64,000 nt of DNA, from NCBI GenBank assembly GCA_030674915.1, contig JASXSV010000005.1:1-64000 (forward strand), written 5' to 3'. Below are positions 29,223-37,289 of this stretch, piece after piece (positions within the stretch are counted from its first letter, which is position 1; each line of letters starts with the position of its first letter). The DNA is from Candidatus Endonucleibacter bathymodioli. GTDB taxonomy: Bacteria; Pseudomonadota; Gammaproteobacteria; Pseudomonadales; Endozoicomonadaceae. The notes under the pieces are model-generated. The model saw nothing but the letters and a program-made list of their open reading frames with translations. It was not told the origin of the DNA and made no database searches. The translations under genes and the position numbers were made by a program.

Positions 29223-29690
29223 TTACGCAGCTAAAGCTTGTTTTTGCTCTTCCGCTCTAATCTCTTTCGGTGGATTTAGCCAGACTTCCTCGACCCTACT
29301 CCAGCTCCTAATTTCGCCTGACCAACGTGCTGGATTTGTCCGTTTTGCTACTTTGTAGACTTCTTTTCATTGCTTTAGAATCGCATGCTCTTGGCGCTCA
29401 TGACGCTGATTTGGCGTTACATATCGAATCGCACTGTGTCGATGCTTGCTGTTATACCAATGTGTAAATTTATCCACCCATTGTCTTGCTGACAACATTA
29501 CCTTCACGCTTGTACTGATTTTTCCAATGGTACAAGGTTTGCGCAGAGACGCCGGTATCACGGCTAATCTGCGCAATACTTTGTGCATTAGGGGGCATCA
29601 TTTTTTGAGCGCTACTCTTTTTGAATGCTTTGCTATATCTCGCCACTTCATTTGCTTCTTCCGGCCCCTGATTAGGTAAAATTGCTCATC
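29223..29690 (-). pseudogene. IS3-family transposase remnant with internal deletion
   Basis: On the minus strand the OrfA-like text VARYSKAFKKSSAQKMMPPN and AQSIAQISRDTGVSAQTLYH is joined, with most of OrfB missing, to the OrfB C-terminus (WVDKFTHWYNSKHRHSAIRY, VTPNQRHERQEHAIL). An in-frame TGA then precedes KEVYKVAKRTNPARWSGEIR and the natural end EVWLNPPKEIRAEEQKQALAA. It faces the remnant at 28726-29160 tail to tail. Confidence 0.78.
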
Positions 29691-30076
29691 AAAATGAGCG
29701 GACAACTATGCTGACACAGGGGGTTATGACAAAGTCAACAAATCATACGGTCAAGATATACACTCCCCATTCTTTTCCACCACCTACTCAGCTTTCAGAT
29801 TGAAATCCCTGCATTGAAGCTTAGCTCCCATCATTTTCAGCTCAAGCGAAGACGCATTGAGCGCACTGCTAGCTATCTGCGCAGTTAATGTTATTTGTTG
29901 CCACGTAACTCGAGCTACCAAGTGTGTCAATTATTCGAAGTTAAGCCTACTTTCCGACGTGCAGAGCAGGTTCTTCCACCTGCCCATCTCAGCTTATGGA
30001 TGGCACTATTTTCCACCTACTTGCGTCTCCACTTTTTTTGATATGTTTTGTTGCAAATAAAAAATATATTTATAGC
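29691..30076. other. Non-coding spacer
   Basis: No gene, repeat or hairpin that I can support. Confidence 0.4.
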
Positions 30077-30104
30077 TTGTCATAAGTATTATATGCTATA
30101 CAAT
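30077..30104 (+). promoter_or_regulatory. Putative promoter of the cold-shock gene
   Basis: TTGTCA, 16 bp, TACAAT, leaving a leader of about 145 nt before the start codon, in keeping with the long 5' leaders of cold-shock mRNAs. Confidence 0.45.
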
Positions 30105-30256
30105 TGAAAGTGTTAAAAGTGTGATTTATTCTTTATGTACAGATTAGATGTGCCGAGTGTATAGCTCCTCATGTTCTTCATAAGTAATAATAAAACTTCT
30201 AGCATCATTGCCTTATTACAAGGCTACGGTTATTATATGAATTTCAGGATGCAACT

Positions 30257-30466
30257 ATGTCTATTACTACTGGCACTGTTAAGTGGTTTAACGATGAAAA
30301 AGGGTTTGGCTTTATCGCTCAAGAAAACGGCGGACCAGATGTTTTTGCTCATTTTCGCCAGATCACTGGTGATGGGTTCAAATCTCTGGCTGAAGGTCAG
30401 CGTGTTGAATTTAAAATAACTCAAGGTCAAAAAGGTCCTCAGGCAGAGGATATTAGACCGATTTAA
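30257..30466 (+). CDS. Cold-shock protein, CspA family
   Basis: 69-aa single cold-shock domain (OB fold) that binds single-stranded RNA. RNP1 KGFGFIAQ and RNP2 VFAHF are present; the canonical VHFS is AHFR here, a modest change. The ATG is preceded by AGGA eight bases upstream. A terminator follows 90 bp downstream, so it is a single-gene unit. Confidence 0.96.
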   Translation: MSITTGTVKWFNDEKGFGFIAQENGGPDVFAHFRQITGDGFKSLAEGQRVEFKITQGQKGPQAEDIRPI

Positions 30467-30555
30467 TGCCTTCGGGCAAATAAATTTCAGCTCTCCTCTA
30501 CTTTCTTTTCTTACCTATTAAGGTGAAAATGACATAAGTAGGTAGAACAATATAA

Positions 30556-30589
30556 TGAAAAGGCAGCATTGCAAGCTGCTGCCTTTTTG
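30556..30589 (+). terminator. Rho-independent terminator of the cold-shock gene
   Basis: AAGGCAGC ... GCTGCTGCCTTTTT; a six- to eight-base-pair GC-rich stem followed by five T. Confidence 0.85.
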
Positions 30590-30643
30590 TGTTACAGATT
30601 AACGCTACTGACGGCGCTTTTGAAAGCCCCTAAATTTTCTTAC

Positions 30644-30757
30644 CTCTATACCCGTTACCATTAAAGACGTCGAAGGAGGCAGCTACGCTTCCACAGGAAA
30701 GCCATGATCCTGTAAGCAGCAAGTGACAGTAATGAGCTTAGAACGGTCAGCTTCAAA
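30644..30757. repeat. Palindromic element A, copy 9 (variant)
   Basis: CTATACCCGTTACCATTAAA matches the arm exactly apart from one base; the body and right arm have diverged. Confidence 0.6.
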
Positions 30758-30796
30758 ATAGTTTGGTTGTAATTATACTATCCAACCTCCGAGAGA

Positions 30797-30832
30797 ATAA
30801 AAAAAGGACTTCCATCAGAGAAAGCCCTTTCC
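30797..30832 (-). terminator. Rho-independent terminator reading leftward (comEA-like gene)
   Basis: On the minus strand AAAGGGCTTT ... AAGTCCTTTTTTTATT forms a hairpin with one mismatch and a T tract. It lies 160 bp beyond the comEA-like stop codon, with element B copy 4 in between. Confidence 0.65.
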
Positions 30833-30840
30833 AATGATTA

Positions 30841-30979
30841 TGAGACCTTTCCACTATTATTCTTTTGCCAGCAGACTACGTTAAAACGTACTCCATAGAT
30901 CATTTATAAGCATAAGCCCTCTTTTTCTGTACACTACTACCCCACCAACAGACAAAATTACGACTCATGCAAAGGCCTC
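30841..30979. repeat. Element B copy 4 (most complete)
   Basis: 139 bp from GAGACCTTTCCACTATT to CATGCAAAGGCCTC; the ends are inverted repeats of the IS5-type terminus. It sits between a stop codon and its terminator. Confidence 0.8.
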
Positions 30980-30993
30980 AATACAAACAATTA

Positions 30994-31269
30994 CTATTTG
31001 GTAATAATGATATTTTTGTTCGCCTCAACCACCTTTTTACCAATACCTCTGACATTACTTAATGCTTCAGCAGTGGCGAAGTCTCCATGAGTTTTCCTGT
31101 ATTCGACGATACGCTCAGCAATAGCTGAACCTACATATTTCAGCTCTTTGTCCAGTACCGTAGCGCTGGCAGTATTTATATTAATTTTTTCTGATGCCTT
31201 CTCCGCATATGCCAAAGAGCTAAAGCTGAGAATAGCGATCAGTAATGGTGCTATGAAATTCCTTATCAT
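30994..31269 (-). CDS. ComEA-like helix-hairpin-helix protein
   Basis: 91 aa: signal peptide (to about residue 22, SLAYA) followed by the ComEA-type helix-hairpin-helix DNA-binding domain (KININTASATVLDKELKYVG, IVEYRKTHGDFATAEALSNV, RGIGKKVVE). Exported HhH proteins bind incoming DNA in the periplasm during transformation, although many short members have no proven role. In Pseudomonas the equivalent gene also follows wbpM, as here. Confidence 0.9.
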   Translation of the reverse strand: MIRNFIAPLLIAILSFSSLAYAEKASEKININTASATVLDKELKYVGSAIAERIVEYRKTHGDFATAEALSNVRGIGKKVVEANKNIIITK

Positions 31270-31290
31270 GCCTGTAGTTCCTCTCTATTT

Positions 31291-31378
31291 TATATTCATT
31301 ACCATTGAACTGTGAAATTATTGATGCCATCACACTGCTCAATCACCCACTATACTTAGGATCATGGAGCTTTGCTTA
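31291..31378. repeat. Palindromic element A, copy 10 (partial)
   Basis: TATTCATTACCATTGAACTG ... CTCAATCACCCACTATACTT ... GGATCATGGAGCTTTGCTT; right arm missing. Confidence 0.55.
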
Positions 31379-31416
31379 TATAATCATCTCTTCACAAGTT
31401 CAATAGCATACCTAGC

Positions 31417-31484
31417 ATATACTCATTCCCATTTAAGGTGTGAAGCTGTCTCCTGCTCACACCTTCAGTGATAACGAGTATATA
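31417..31484. repeat. Palindromic element A, copy 11 (miniature, core deleted)
   Basis: TATACTCATTCCCATTTAAG and GTGTGAAGC on the left, GCTCACACCTTCAGTGATAA with CGAGTATATA on the right, separated by about ten bases. The arms form an almost complete hairpin without the usual core. Confidence 0.75.
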
Positions 31485-31710
31485 AGCATTGAAGAATAGC
31501 CTTACAAACCCTTTCCTCATCCTTCACTTTGACAGATGCAAGCAAAAATGCAAGTAAAATATTTCAGCATTACAAATTACAACACTCATAAAAAGAATTA
31601 ATTATTTCTTGAAAGTCAACAGTGCTTCTCACACAGAACCTGTTCTGATCAACAACACCCTGACACATGAAATTTCTAAATTCTCGTATTTAATCGTCGA
31701 TAAATCGTTA

Positions 31711-31783
31711 TTAGATGAGTGGAGGCCGATCTAGATTATAATACTTGATGTAAACTCTAATATAATTCGTCATATGCTCGCAG
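31711..31783 (-). pseudogene. IS3-family transposase relic
   Basis: GATGAGTGGAGGCCGATCTA then GATTATAATACTTGATGTAA matches the DNA at about 7148-7208 inside the other IS3 relic, with substitutions. Too short to code. Confidence 0.55.
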
Positions 31784-31787
31784 GTTG

Positions 31788-33794
31788 TCAAGGGGAATGG
31801 GGATACAACCAGTCTACAATCATCGCTTCAGGCTTATAACCACTCACAACCTTGGAAAATATATCAATCGTCATTTCGTAACGGTGCTCCTGTAAACTAC
31901 CCAATATTGCATCCAGCTCCACTACCAACTCACTGAAAGTCAACATTTTCTCATTAGCACGAAAAATACGGGCATGCCCTGTCTTTGTCACATTATCGTC
32001 AAACAAGAGTTCCTCGTAGAGCTTCTCGCCAGGACGTAACCCCGTGAAAATGATTTCAATATCACCCTCAGGGTTACTCCATTCCCGTACACTCAAACCC
32101 GATAGCTGAATCATCCGACGAGCCAAATCTATTATTTTTACAGGACGTCCCATATCCAAAACAAAAACATCTCCTCCCTCCCCCATTCCACCAGCCTGAA
32201 TGACCAATTGCGCTGCTTCAGATATTGTCATAAAAAAACGATTAATATCAGGATGCGTCACCGTTACGGGCCCCCCTCTACGAATTTGCTCCCTAAAAAC
32301 AGGAATCACTGAACCGCTGGAACCCAAAACGTTACCAAAGCGAACCATTGTGAAGCCAGTCTGATTATTCACAGGCGTACTAAAATCACCAAATAATTCG
32401 TTATGATACAAGCACAGAGACTTTGCATGACTCAGCGCTTGCAATATCATTTCAGCCAAACGCTTCGTCGCACCCATAATATTTGTAGGTCGCACAGCCT
32501 TATCTGTAGAGATTAATACAAACTGCTCAACCCCTGCAATAATAGCAGCCTGCGCCGTATACAATGTACCCAACACATTATTCCTGACCCCTTGCGACAC
32601 GTTGTATTCAACCATAGGAACATGTTTATACGCAGCTGCATGATAAAGAGTTGACACCTGATACCGTTTCATAATGTCTACTAATCGCTTGGGGTCATTG
32701 ACAGAGCCTAACACCGGAATAATCTGACAGCCATATGCTTGCATTTCAGAAATACCCAGTAACTCCTGATGAATCGAGTATAAATTATACTCAGCATTAT
32801 CCAGCAATATTAACGCGTCAGGTCCAATGCCTAGAATCTGCCTACACAACTCAGATCCAATTGATCCACCGGCACCGGTAATCATAACGGTTTTACCAAC
32901 CACATTTTTAACCATCAGCAAAGCATCTGGCTGAACCTCTTCACGGCCGAGAATATCACCAATATCAACATCTCTTACATCTTGTACCTTCATTCTCCCG
33001 CTCGCTAGATCAGATAAAGATGGCATCGAGCGAATCGGTAACCCAAAGCACTCAAGATCATGAACAATAGTCTGCCTCCGAGTCAGTTTAATGGAAGGAA
33101 TGGCCAATAAAATTATTTCGACACCAGTTTCTTTTACTAATGTGGGTATATAATCCGGACGATAGATCTTCCTACCTGCCAGTAGCCCTCCAGATAGGTT
33201 TACATCATCATCAATAAATGCAACAGGATGGTACTCACGCCCACGATCAAGCGCTGATAATAACTGCACCCCAGCTTCCCCTGCTCCATATATAGCTACT
33301 AACCGTCCCTGCCCCGCTCGTGCATTACTGATACGCTTTGAGTTTGGCAACAGAGGGAACATATCATGCAAATTCTGCCCCAGCAGCCATAAGCGTATAA
33401 AATAGCGGCTACTGCACATAAAAACTATCGCCAGAAGGCAATAGAGAAATGGTACTGTACGAGGAATGAAGTCGCTAATCTGAAATAAATAAACAACAAA
33501 CGTCCAACACCCTGTAGCGTAAAAACACGCTCGAAATATGGTAACACCATCCTGCGCCCCCATATAACGCATAACTGTAAGATATAATCCCATGCGAATA
33601 AAAAATGGTATAGCACACACTGGCGCTAGCAGAATAGATAACCAGTGATCTAGCAGTATTTGGCTCGGCTCTACAATTGACTCTAGTCTGATATAAAACG
33701 CTATCCATAAACATATTATTAAGACTACAGTATCAAAGAGTACACTAATACAAAGCTTGTTATTTCGAGATAACGCTAAGATTTCTTTTCGCAT
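31788..33794 (-). CDS. Membrane NDP-sugar 4,6-dehydratase (WbpM/FlaA1-like)
   Basis: 668 aa. Four to five N-terminal membrane helices, a first Rossmann-like domain (LVAIYGAGEAGVQLLSAL, about residues 165-185) and the catalytic SDR domain starting VMITGAGGSIGSELCRQ. LISTDKAVRPTNIMGATKR and GLRPGEKLYEELLFDD are signatures of the long FlaA1/CapD/WbpM family, which converts UDP-GlcNAc to the 4-keto-6-deoxy sugar that begins synthesis of rare O-antigen or capsule sugars. The arrangement with a downstream comEA-like gene copies that of wbpM in Pseudomonas. No glycosyltransferase genes are nearby. Confidence 0.92.
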   Translation of the reverse strand: MRKEILALSRNNKLCISVLFDTVVLIICLWIAFYIRLESIVEPSQILLDHWLSILLAPVCAIPFFIRMGLYLTVMRYMGAQDGVTIFRACFYATGCWTFVVYLFQISDFIPRTVPFLYCLLAIVFMCSSRYFIRLWLLGQNLHDMFPLLPNSKRISNARAGQGRLVAIYGAGEAGVQLLSALDRGREYHPVAFIDDDVNLSGGLLAGRKIYRPDYIPTLVKETGVEIILLAIPSIKLTRRQTIVHDLECFGLPIRSMPSLSDLASGRMKVQDVRDVDIGDILGREEVQPDALLMVKNVVGKTVMITGAGGSIGSELCRQILGIGPDALILLDNAEYNLYSIHQELLGISEMQAYGCQIIPVLGSVNDPKRLVDIMKRYQVSTLYHAAAYKHVPMVEYNVSQGVRNNVLGTLYTAQAAIIAGVEQFVLISTDKAVRPTNIMGATKRLAEMILQALSHAKSLCLYHNELFGDFSTPVNNQTGFTMVRFGNVLGSSGSVIPVFREQIRRGGPVTVTHPDINRFFMTISEAAQLVIQAGGMGEGGDVFVLDMGRPVKIIDLARRMIQLSGLSVREWSNPEGDIEIIFTGLRPGEKLYEELLFDDNVTKTGHARIFRANEKMLTFSELVVELDAILGSLQEHRYEMTIDIFSKVVSGYKPEAMIVDWLYPHSP

Positions 33795-33851
33795 GATCCG
33801 CCTTGCATCGAAAGTTTATTACTTATACTACAACAATGATTATTTGTAAGT

Positions 33852-33940
33852 ATTAATATCAGTTGCCATTAAGTGCACTAACAAAGACCCATGAGCCCAG
33901 GAATAGTAGGTAATTGGGATCGGTAACTTTCAAAAATGCC
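33852..33940. repeat. Palindromic element A, copy 12 (degenerate)
   Basis: CAGTTGCCATTAAGTGCACT ... AAAGACCCATGAGCCCAGGA ATAGTAGGTAATTGGGATC; partial. Confidence 0.45.
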
Positions 33941-34080
33941 TTATTACGATGAACTTCAGAGCACGATCCTCCTCATTCCTATATCACGATAAGCTCAAAT
34001 TCAAGCTGTATGAAATTCACTAGTATGTAGTGCCTAGATTTCCACAATATTTGTCCCTATTCACACCGTTAATGGAACCG

Positions 34081-34217
34081 CATATACTCATCCCCTTTGA
34101 ACATAAAAGGTTGTTGCCTCCACTTACTCTCCCCAACCACCTATTACTCGTAAACTGATAGATCTTAGCGCGTTCGTACCCTACTAAATAGACTCAATGG
34201 AAACGAACATAGATACC
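34081..34217. repeat. Palindromic element A, copy 13
   Basis: CATATACTCATCCCCTTTGA ... CCCAACCACCTATTACTCGT ... CAATGGAAACGAACATAG. Sits between the dehydratase and mgtE genes. Confidence 0.65.
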
Positions 34218-34365
34218 TATTGCTTCGCAAATCTTATCACCCCGAACTCGATAAATACGTTCCCTAAGACTACATCTTTTGACAGTTTCGGACACGACTG
34301 GTAGAGCATCATTTATGGAATCAATTATGGTAAGATTAGTAATAGATTACAAAATGAGTAATGTG

Positions 34366-34407
34366 CAATGACCGTGGCTAAAGTCGTTGGTTACGCTTAG
34401 GTCTCAT
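34366..34407. repeat. Repeat C, copy 2
   Basis: CAATGACCGTGGCTAAAGTC then GTTGGTTACGCTTAGGTCTCA; the inverse of the copy at 19336-19374. Abuts the mgtE stop codon. Confidence 0.7.
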
Positions 34408-34408
34408 C

Positions 34409-35767
34409 CTAATTATAAAAAAGAGATGCAAGCCCAAGAAAAGATAAAAAACCAACAACGTCGGATACGGTCGTAAGCATAATAGTGCCAGCAAGAGCTG
34501 GATCAATATTCATAGCTTTTAACAAAACTGGGAGACTAGCCCCAACCATAACAGCCACTGTTAAGTTGATTATCATAGCGCAACCAATTACCAGAGAAAT
34601 AATCGGGTCATGAAACCAAAGCCAAGCAGCAGCAGCAACCAGTACCGCCCAAAGCACACCATTCATAAAACCCGCTGCCAACTCCCTACTTAACAACCAT
34701 TTTAGATTAGTTGTGCTAATCTGCCCCAGCGCCATGCCCCGAATAACAAGGGTTAGAGCCTGCCCACCCGCATTGCCTCCCATGCCAGCCACGATAGGCA
34801 TTAGTACGGCCAAGGCAACGACTTTATCGATGGTTGCTTGAAACATGCCGATCACTGATGCCGCAATAAATGCAGTAACCAGGTTAATACCTAACCATAG
34901 CGCTCTTCTTCGGGCTGTTCTGAATGCAGGAGCAAAAGTGTCTTCATCATTATCCAAACCAGCCATACTCATCATTGAGCGTTCGCCTTCCTCCCGGATA
35001 ACATCTACGACATCATCAATAGTTATCCGCCCCATAAGTTTTTGATTATCACCAACAACAGGGGCAGAAACGAGATCCTGCCGCTCAAATATCCTGGCGA
35101 CTTGTGAGGCAGGGGTATTTGCCTCAATAGGATCCAGATCAGTGAGCATAACATCCTGTATGATTGCTGAAGGATCTGTTCTTAAAAGTAAAGTAAGGGG
35201 AAGCCGGCCAATATACTCATCCCTGCGATTAACAACCAACAGATTATCAGTCATTTCAGGAATTTCTTCATGCCTGCGAAGATATCGAAGAACAACATCA
35301 ACAGTATTGCAAGGGCGAATGGTGATGGTATCCGTATTCATCAGGCCACCAGCCGAATCTTCAGAATAAGATAAGACTGTTTCTACTCGCTGGCGATCCT
35401 GACTATCCATAGAGTCCAAGACTTGCCGGGTAATGGTATCTGGTAGCTGTTGTAGCAAGTCGGCAATATCATCAACGTCCTGTCCTTCGGTGATAGCTTT
35501 CAGCTCAGTAATATTCATGCTATCCAGAAAGAATTGCCGTACCTCATCACTCAACTCTTGAAGAACTCCCCCTTCTTGCTCTCTGTCAATCAAGCGCCAT
35601 AGCAGGCTTCTAAGCTTAGGCGGTGATGATTCAAGCAAGTGGGCGGTGTCAGCAGGCGGCAAACTATTGAGCATCTCACGCAACTCCTGTGAGACACCAT
35701 TTTCAAGGGCGTCATTCAGCTCTTTGAGCTCCTTGTCACCAATACTTAGTTGTAGCTGTTGGGCCAT
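34409..35767 (-). CDS. mgtE: Magnesium transporter MgtE
   Basis: 452 aa with the full MgtE plan: an N-terminal superhelical domain (LREMLNSLPPADTAHLLESS), two CBS domains (residues about 140-265, MNTDTITIRPCNTVDVVL and SAPVVGDNQKLMGRITIDDV), a connecting helix, and five membrane helices with the pore sequence PIVAGMGGNAGGQALTLVIRG. MgtE is a Mg2+-gated channel whose cytosolic domains close when Mg2+ is plentiful. Single gene. Confidence 0.95.
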   Translation of the reverse strand: MAQQLQLSIGDKELKELNDALENGVSQELREMLNSLPPADTAHLLESSPPKLRSLLWRLIDREQEGGVLQELSDEVRQFFLDSMNITELKAITEGQDVDDIADLLQQLPDTITRQVLDSMDSQDRQRVETVLSYSEDSAGGLMNTDTITIRPCNTVDVVLRYLRRHEEIPEMTDNLLVVNRRDEYIGRLPLTLLLRTDPSAIIQDVMLTDLDPIEANTPASQVARIFERQDLVSAPVVGDNQKLMGRITIDDVVDVIREEGERSMMSMAGLDNDEDTFAPAFRTARRRALWLGINLVTAFIAASVIGMFQATIDKVVALAVLMPIVAGMGGNAGGQALTLVIRGMALGQISTTNLKWLLSRELAAGFMNGVLWAVLVAAAAWLWFHDPIISLVIGCAMIINLTVAVMVGASLPVLLKAMNIDPALAGTIMLTTVSDVVGFLSFLGLASLFYN

Positions 35768-36354
35768 ATTGCTCTGCCTAAAGGTATAGTGGTACTGGTA
35801 ATACCAAGTAACGCTCCCGTTGATTAACTCAAGTTACACAGTAACGAATAACCTTAGCTCCTCAAATGATGCTCACAGTGCTATCATATAAATCTTCGGC
35901 CTGACTGAAAATGATTAGCCTTCCGTTTCAAAGACAGGGGTTTTTCGCATGGTCGAAATGATAGGTGCTCATGACCCTTTCTTTGCTGTAAGATTTTTGC
36001 TTGATCGTGTAAATATTAATACACCATCTATCCTCTCAACTTTCCTGATGAAAGGCTTCACATATTGCCAGCGTATACGACTATTGAACCGGTTCGTTGA
36101 GAGCAGCCTGTGGAGCCTGAACGGCTATAACCATCGTCCTACAGACTAGACAAACTCGTAAGGAAAACAACAGATAATCATGGTACAACTCACCCAACTT
36201 GTACTTCATTTCATCTATAATGATATATTTTCAATATGACGCGTAACTTGAGCTACCCAATTAAAATTCACAAGACTTTGTATTTATATATCGAATTTAA
36301 AAGATAAGCGTAGGTTTTTCTCACTACCATCTACCCACGTCTTTCATGATTTTT
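35768..36354. other. Spacer where rapZ and npr would be expected
   Basis: About 590 bp between ptsN and mgtE. In related bacteria ptsN is followed by rapZ and the phosphocarrier gene npr/ptsO; neither, nor a recognisable relic, is present. A 66-codon frame at 35949-36149 has no known features. Confidence 0.5.
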
Positions 36355-36822
36355 CTATAAAAGACATTCATCAGAGGAGGTAATGCAGTCATACAACTCT
36401 GCTGGACTATCTGCTTCTCGCATTTTATTAAGCAAATATCCTGACTTGAATAGGTTAGCCAACACCCTTAGTATCTCCACATGTTTCCCTGTATTATCTT
36501 CTGGGACAATCAAGGCAAATATCAAATCCACTGGTTTTTGGTCAATAGACTCAAAATCTATTGGCTTCATAAGACGGAGAAATAATCCAATAGGACTTGT
36601 GCATGCTTTACTTCTACAGCGAGGCAGAGCTACGCCCTCACCAATCCCAGTGGTTCCTAAGCGTTCTCTGGAAATTAGAGATGTGAGTAAATATTTGGCC
36701 TTAATGGAGGGCCGCTCCTCACTGATTAAGCCGGAGATTATTTCCAAAACTTTTTTCTTACTAACCCCTGCACGCACACCGCATAGTGTGCGTGCAGGGG
36801 TTAATATATCTCTAATAATCAT
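36355..36822 (-). CDS. ptsN: PTS IIA-Ntr-like protein with the active-site His replaced by Arg
   Basis: 155 aa aligning along its whole length with PtsN: ILTPARTL, SKKKVLEIISGLI, SRERLGTTGIGEGVALPRCR, APIG-like SPIGLFLRLMKPIDF and QKPVDLIFALIVPEDNTGKH. In family members the GIAIPHC/PHG loop carries the phosphorylated histidine (H73 in E. coli, H68 in Pseudomonas putida); here position 68 is arginine (codon CGC, one transition from CAC). The protein should not accept phosphate. Start at 36822 (MIIRDILTP) matches relatives better than the TTG at 36843 that overlaps hpf. A perfect 18-bp inverted repeat occupies codons 7-20. Third gene of rpoN-hpf-ptsN. Confidence 0.9.
   Translation of the reverse strand: MIIRDILTPARTLCGVRAGVSKKKVLEIISGLISEERPSIKAKYLLTSLISRERLGTTGIGEGVALPRCRSKACTSPIGLFLRLMKPIDFESIDQKPVDLIFALIVPEDNTGKHVEILRVLANLFKSGYLLNKMREADSPAELYDCITSSDECLL
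36762..36803. repeat. Perfect 18-bp inverted repeat inside ptsN
   Basis: Left arm TAACCCCTGCACGCACAC (36762-36779), loop CGCATA, right arm GTGTGCGTGCAGGGGTTA (36786-36803). It encodes LTPARTLCGVRAGV, which still aligns with PtsN, so it arose within the gene. In the mRNA it would form a very stable hairpin some 20 nt after the start codon. Confidence 0.97.
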
Positions 36823-36839
36823 ACGATCTATAATTACAC

Positions 36840-37151
36840 TCAAAACTTACCGTTTGCACCTTGCTGTCGATTCAGCGTTTTTCCTTTATGTTTCATCAAT
36901 TGCCGATCCAGTTTGTCCGACACTTGGTCAATAGCCGCATACATATCTTCAGCCTCCGAGGTAGCATTGATATCCGCACCTTTCGTATGCAGGCTAGTTT
37001 CTACCTTATGGATGAGCTTTTCTACACTTAGTGTCACTTGCACATTTGTTATACTGCCAAAGTGTGCATCCAACTTCTCTATCTTTTTTCTTACGTAGTC
37101 ACGCAGAGCATCTGTGACTTCGATATGATGCCCACTTATTTTGACTTGCAT
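36840..37151 (-). CDS. hpf: Ribosome hibernation-promoting factor (short form)
   Basis: 103 aa. Starts MQVKISGHHIEVTDALRDYV and carries KIEKLDAHFGSI and ADINATSEAEDMYAAIDQV, the beta-alpha-beta fold of the short HPF that promotes 100S ribosome dimers in stationary phase. Lies 138 bp downstream of rpoN and directly before ptsN, the conserved order. Confidence 0.95.
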   Translation of the reverse strand: MQVKISGHHIEVTDALRDYVRKKIEKLDAHFGSITNVQVTLSVEKLIHKVETSLHTKGADINATSEAEDMYAAIDQVSDKLDRQLMKHKGKTLNRQQGANGKF

Positions 37152-37289
37152 GCAGTCTCTCCTGCCCCTAAATTTTGTTGGAGTACCTAATACCTAATAC
37201 CCACCTTTGATAATTTTCTGGCAAGCATATAGTGATTCTATCACGTAATAAAACCTTACGATGTTTTGAAACGAAAAATCACAACATAG

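Larger units (their letters stand above)
31270..31787. other. Spacer with two palindromic elements and an IS3 relic
   Basis: About 520 bp between the dehydratase and comEA-like genes, occupied by element A copies 10 and 11 and a short IS3 fragment; no gene. Confidence 0.55.
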
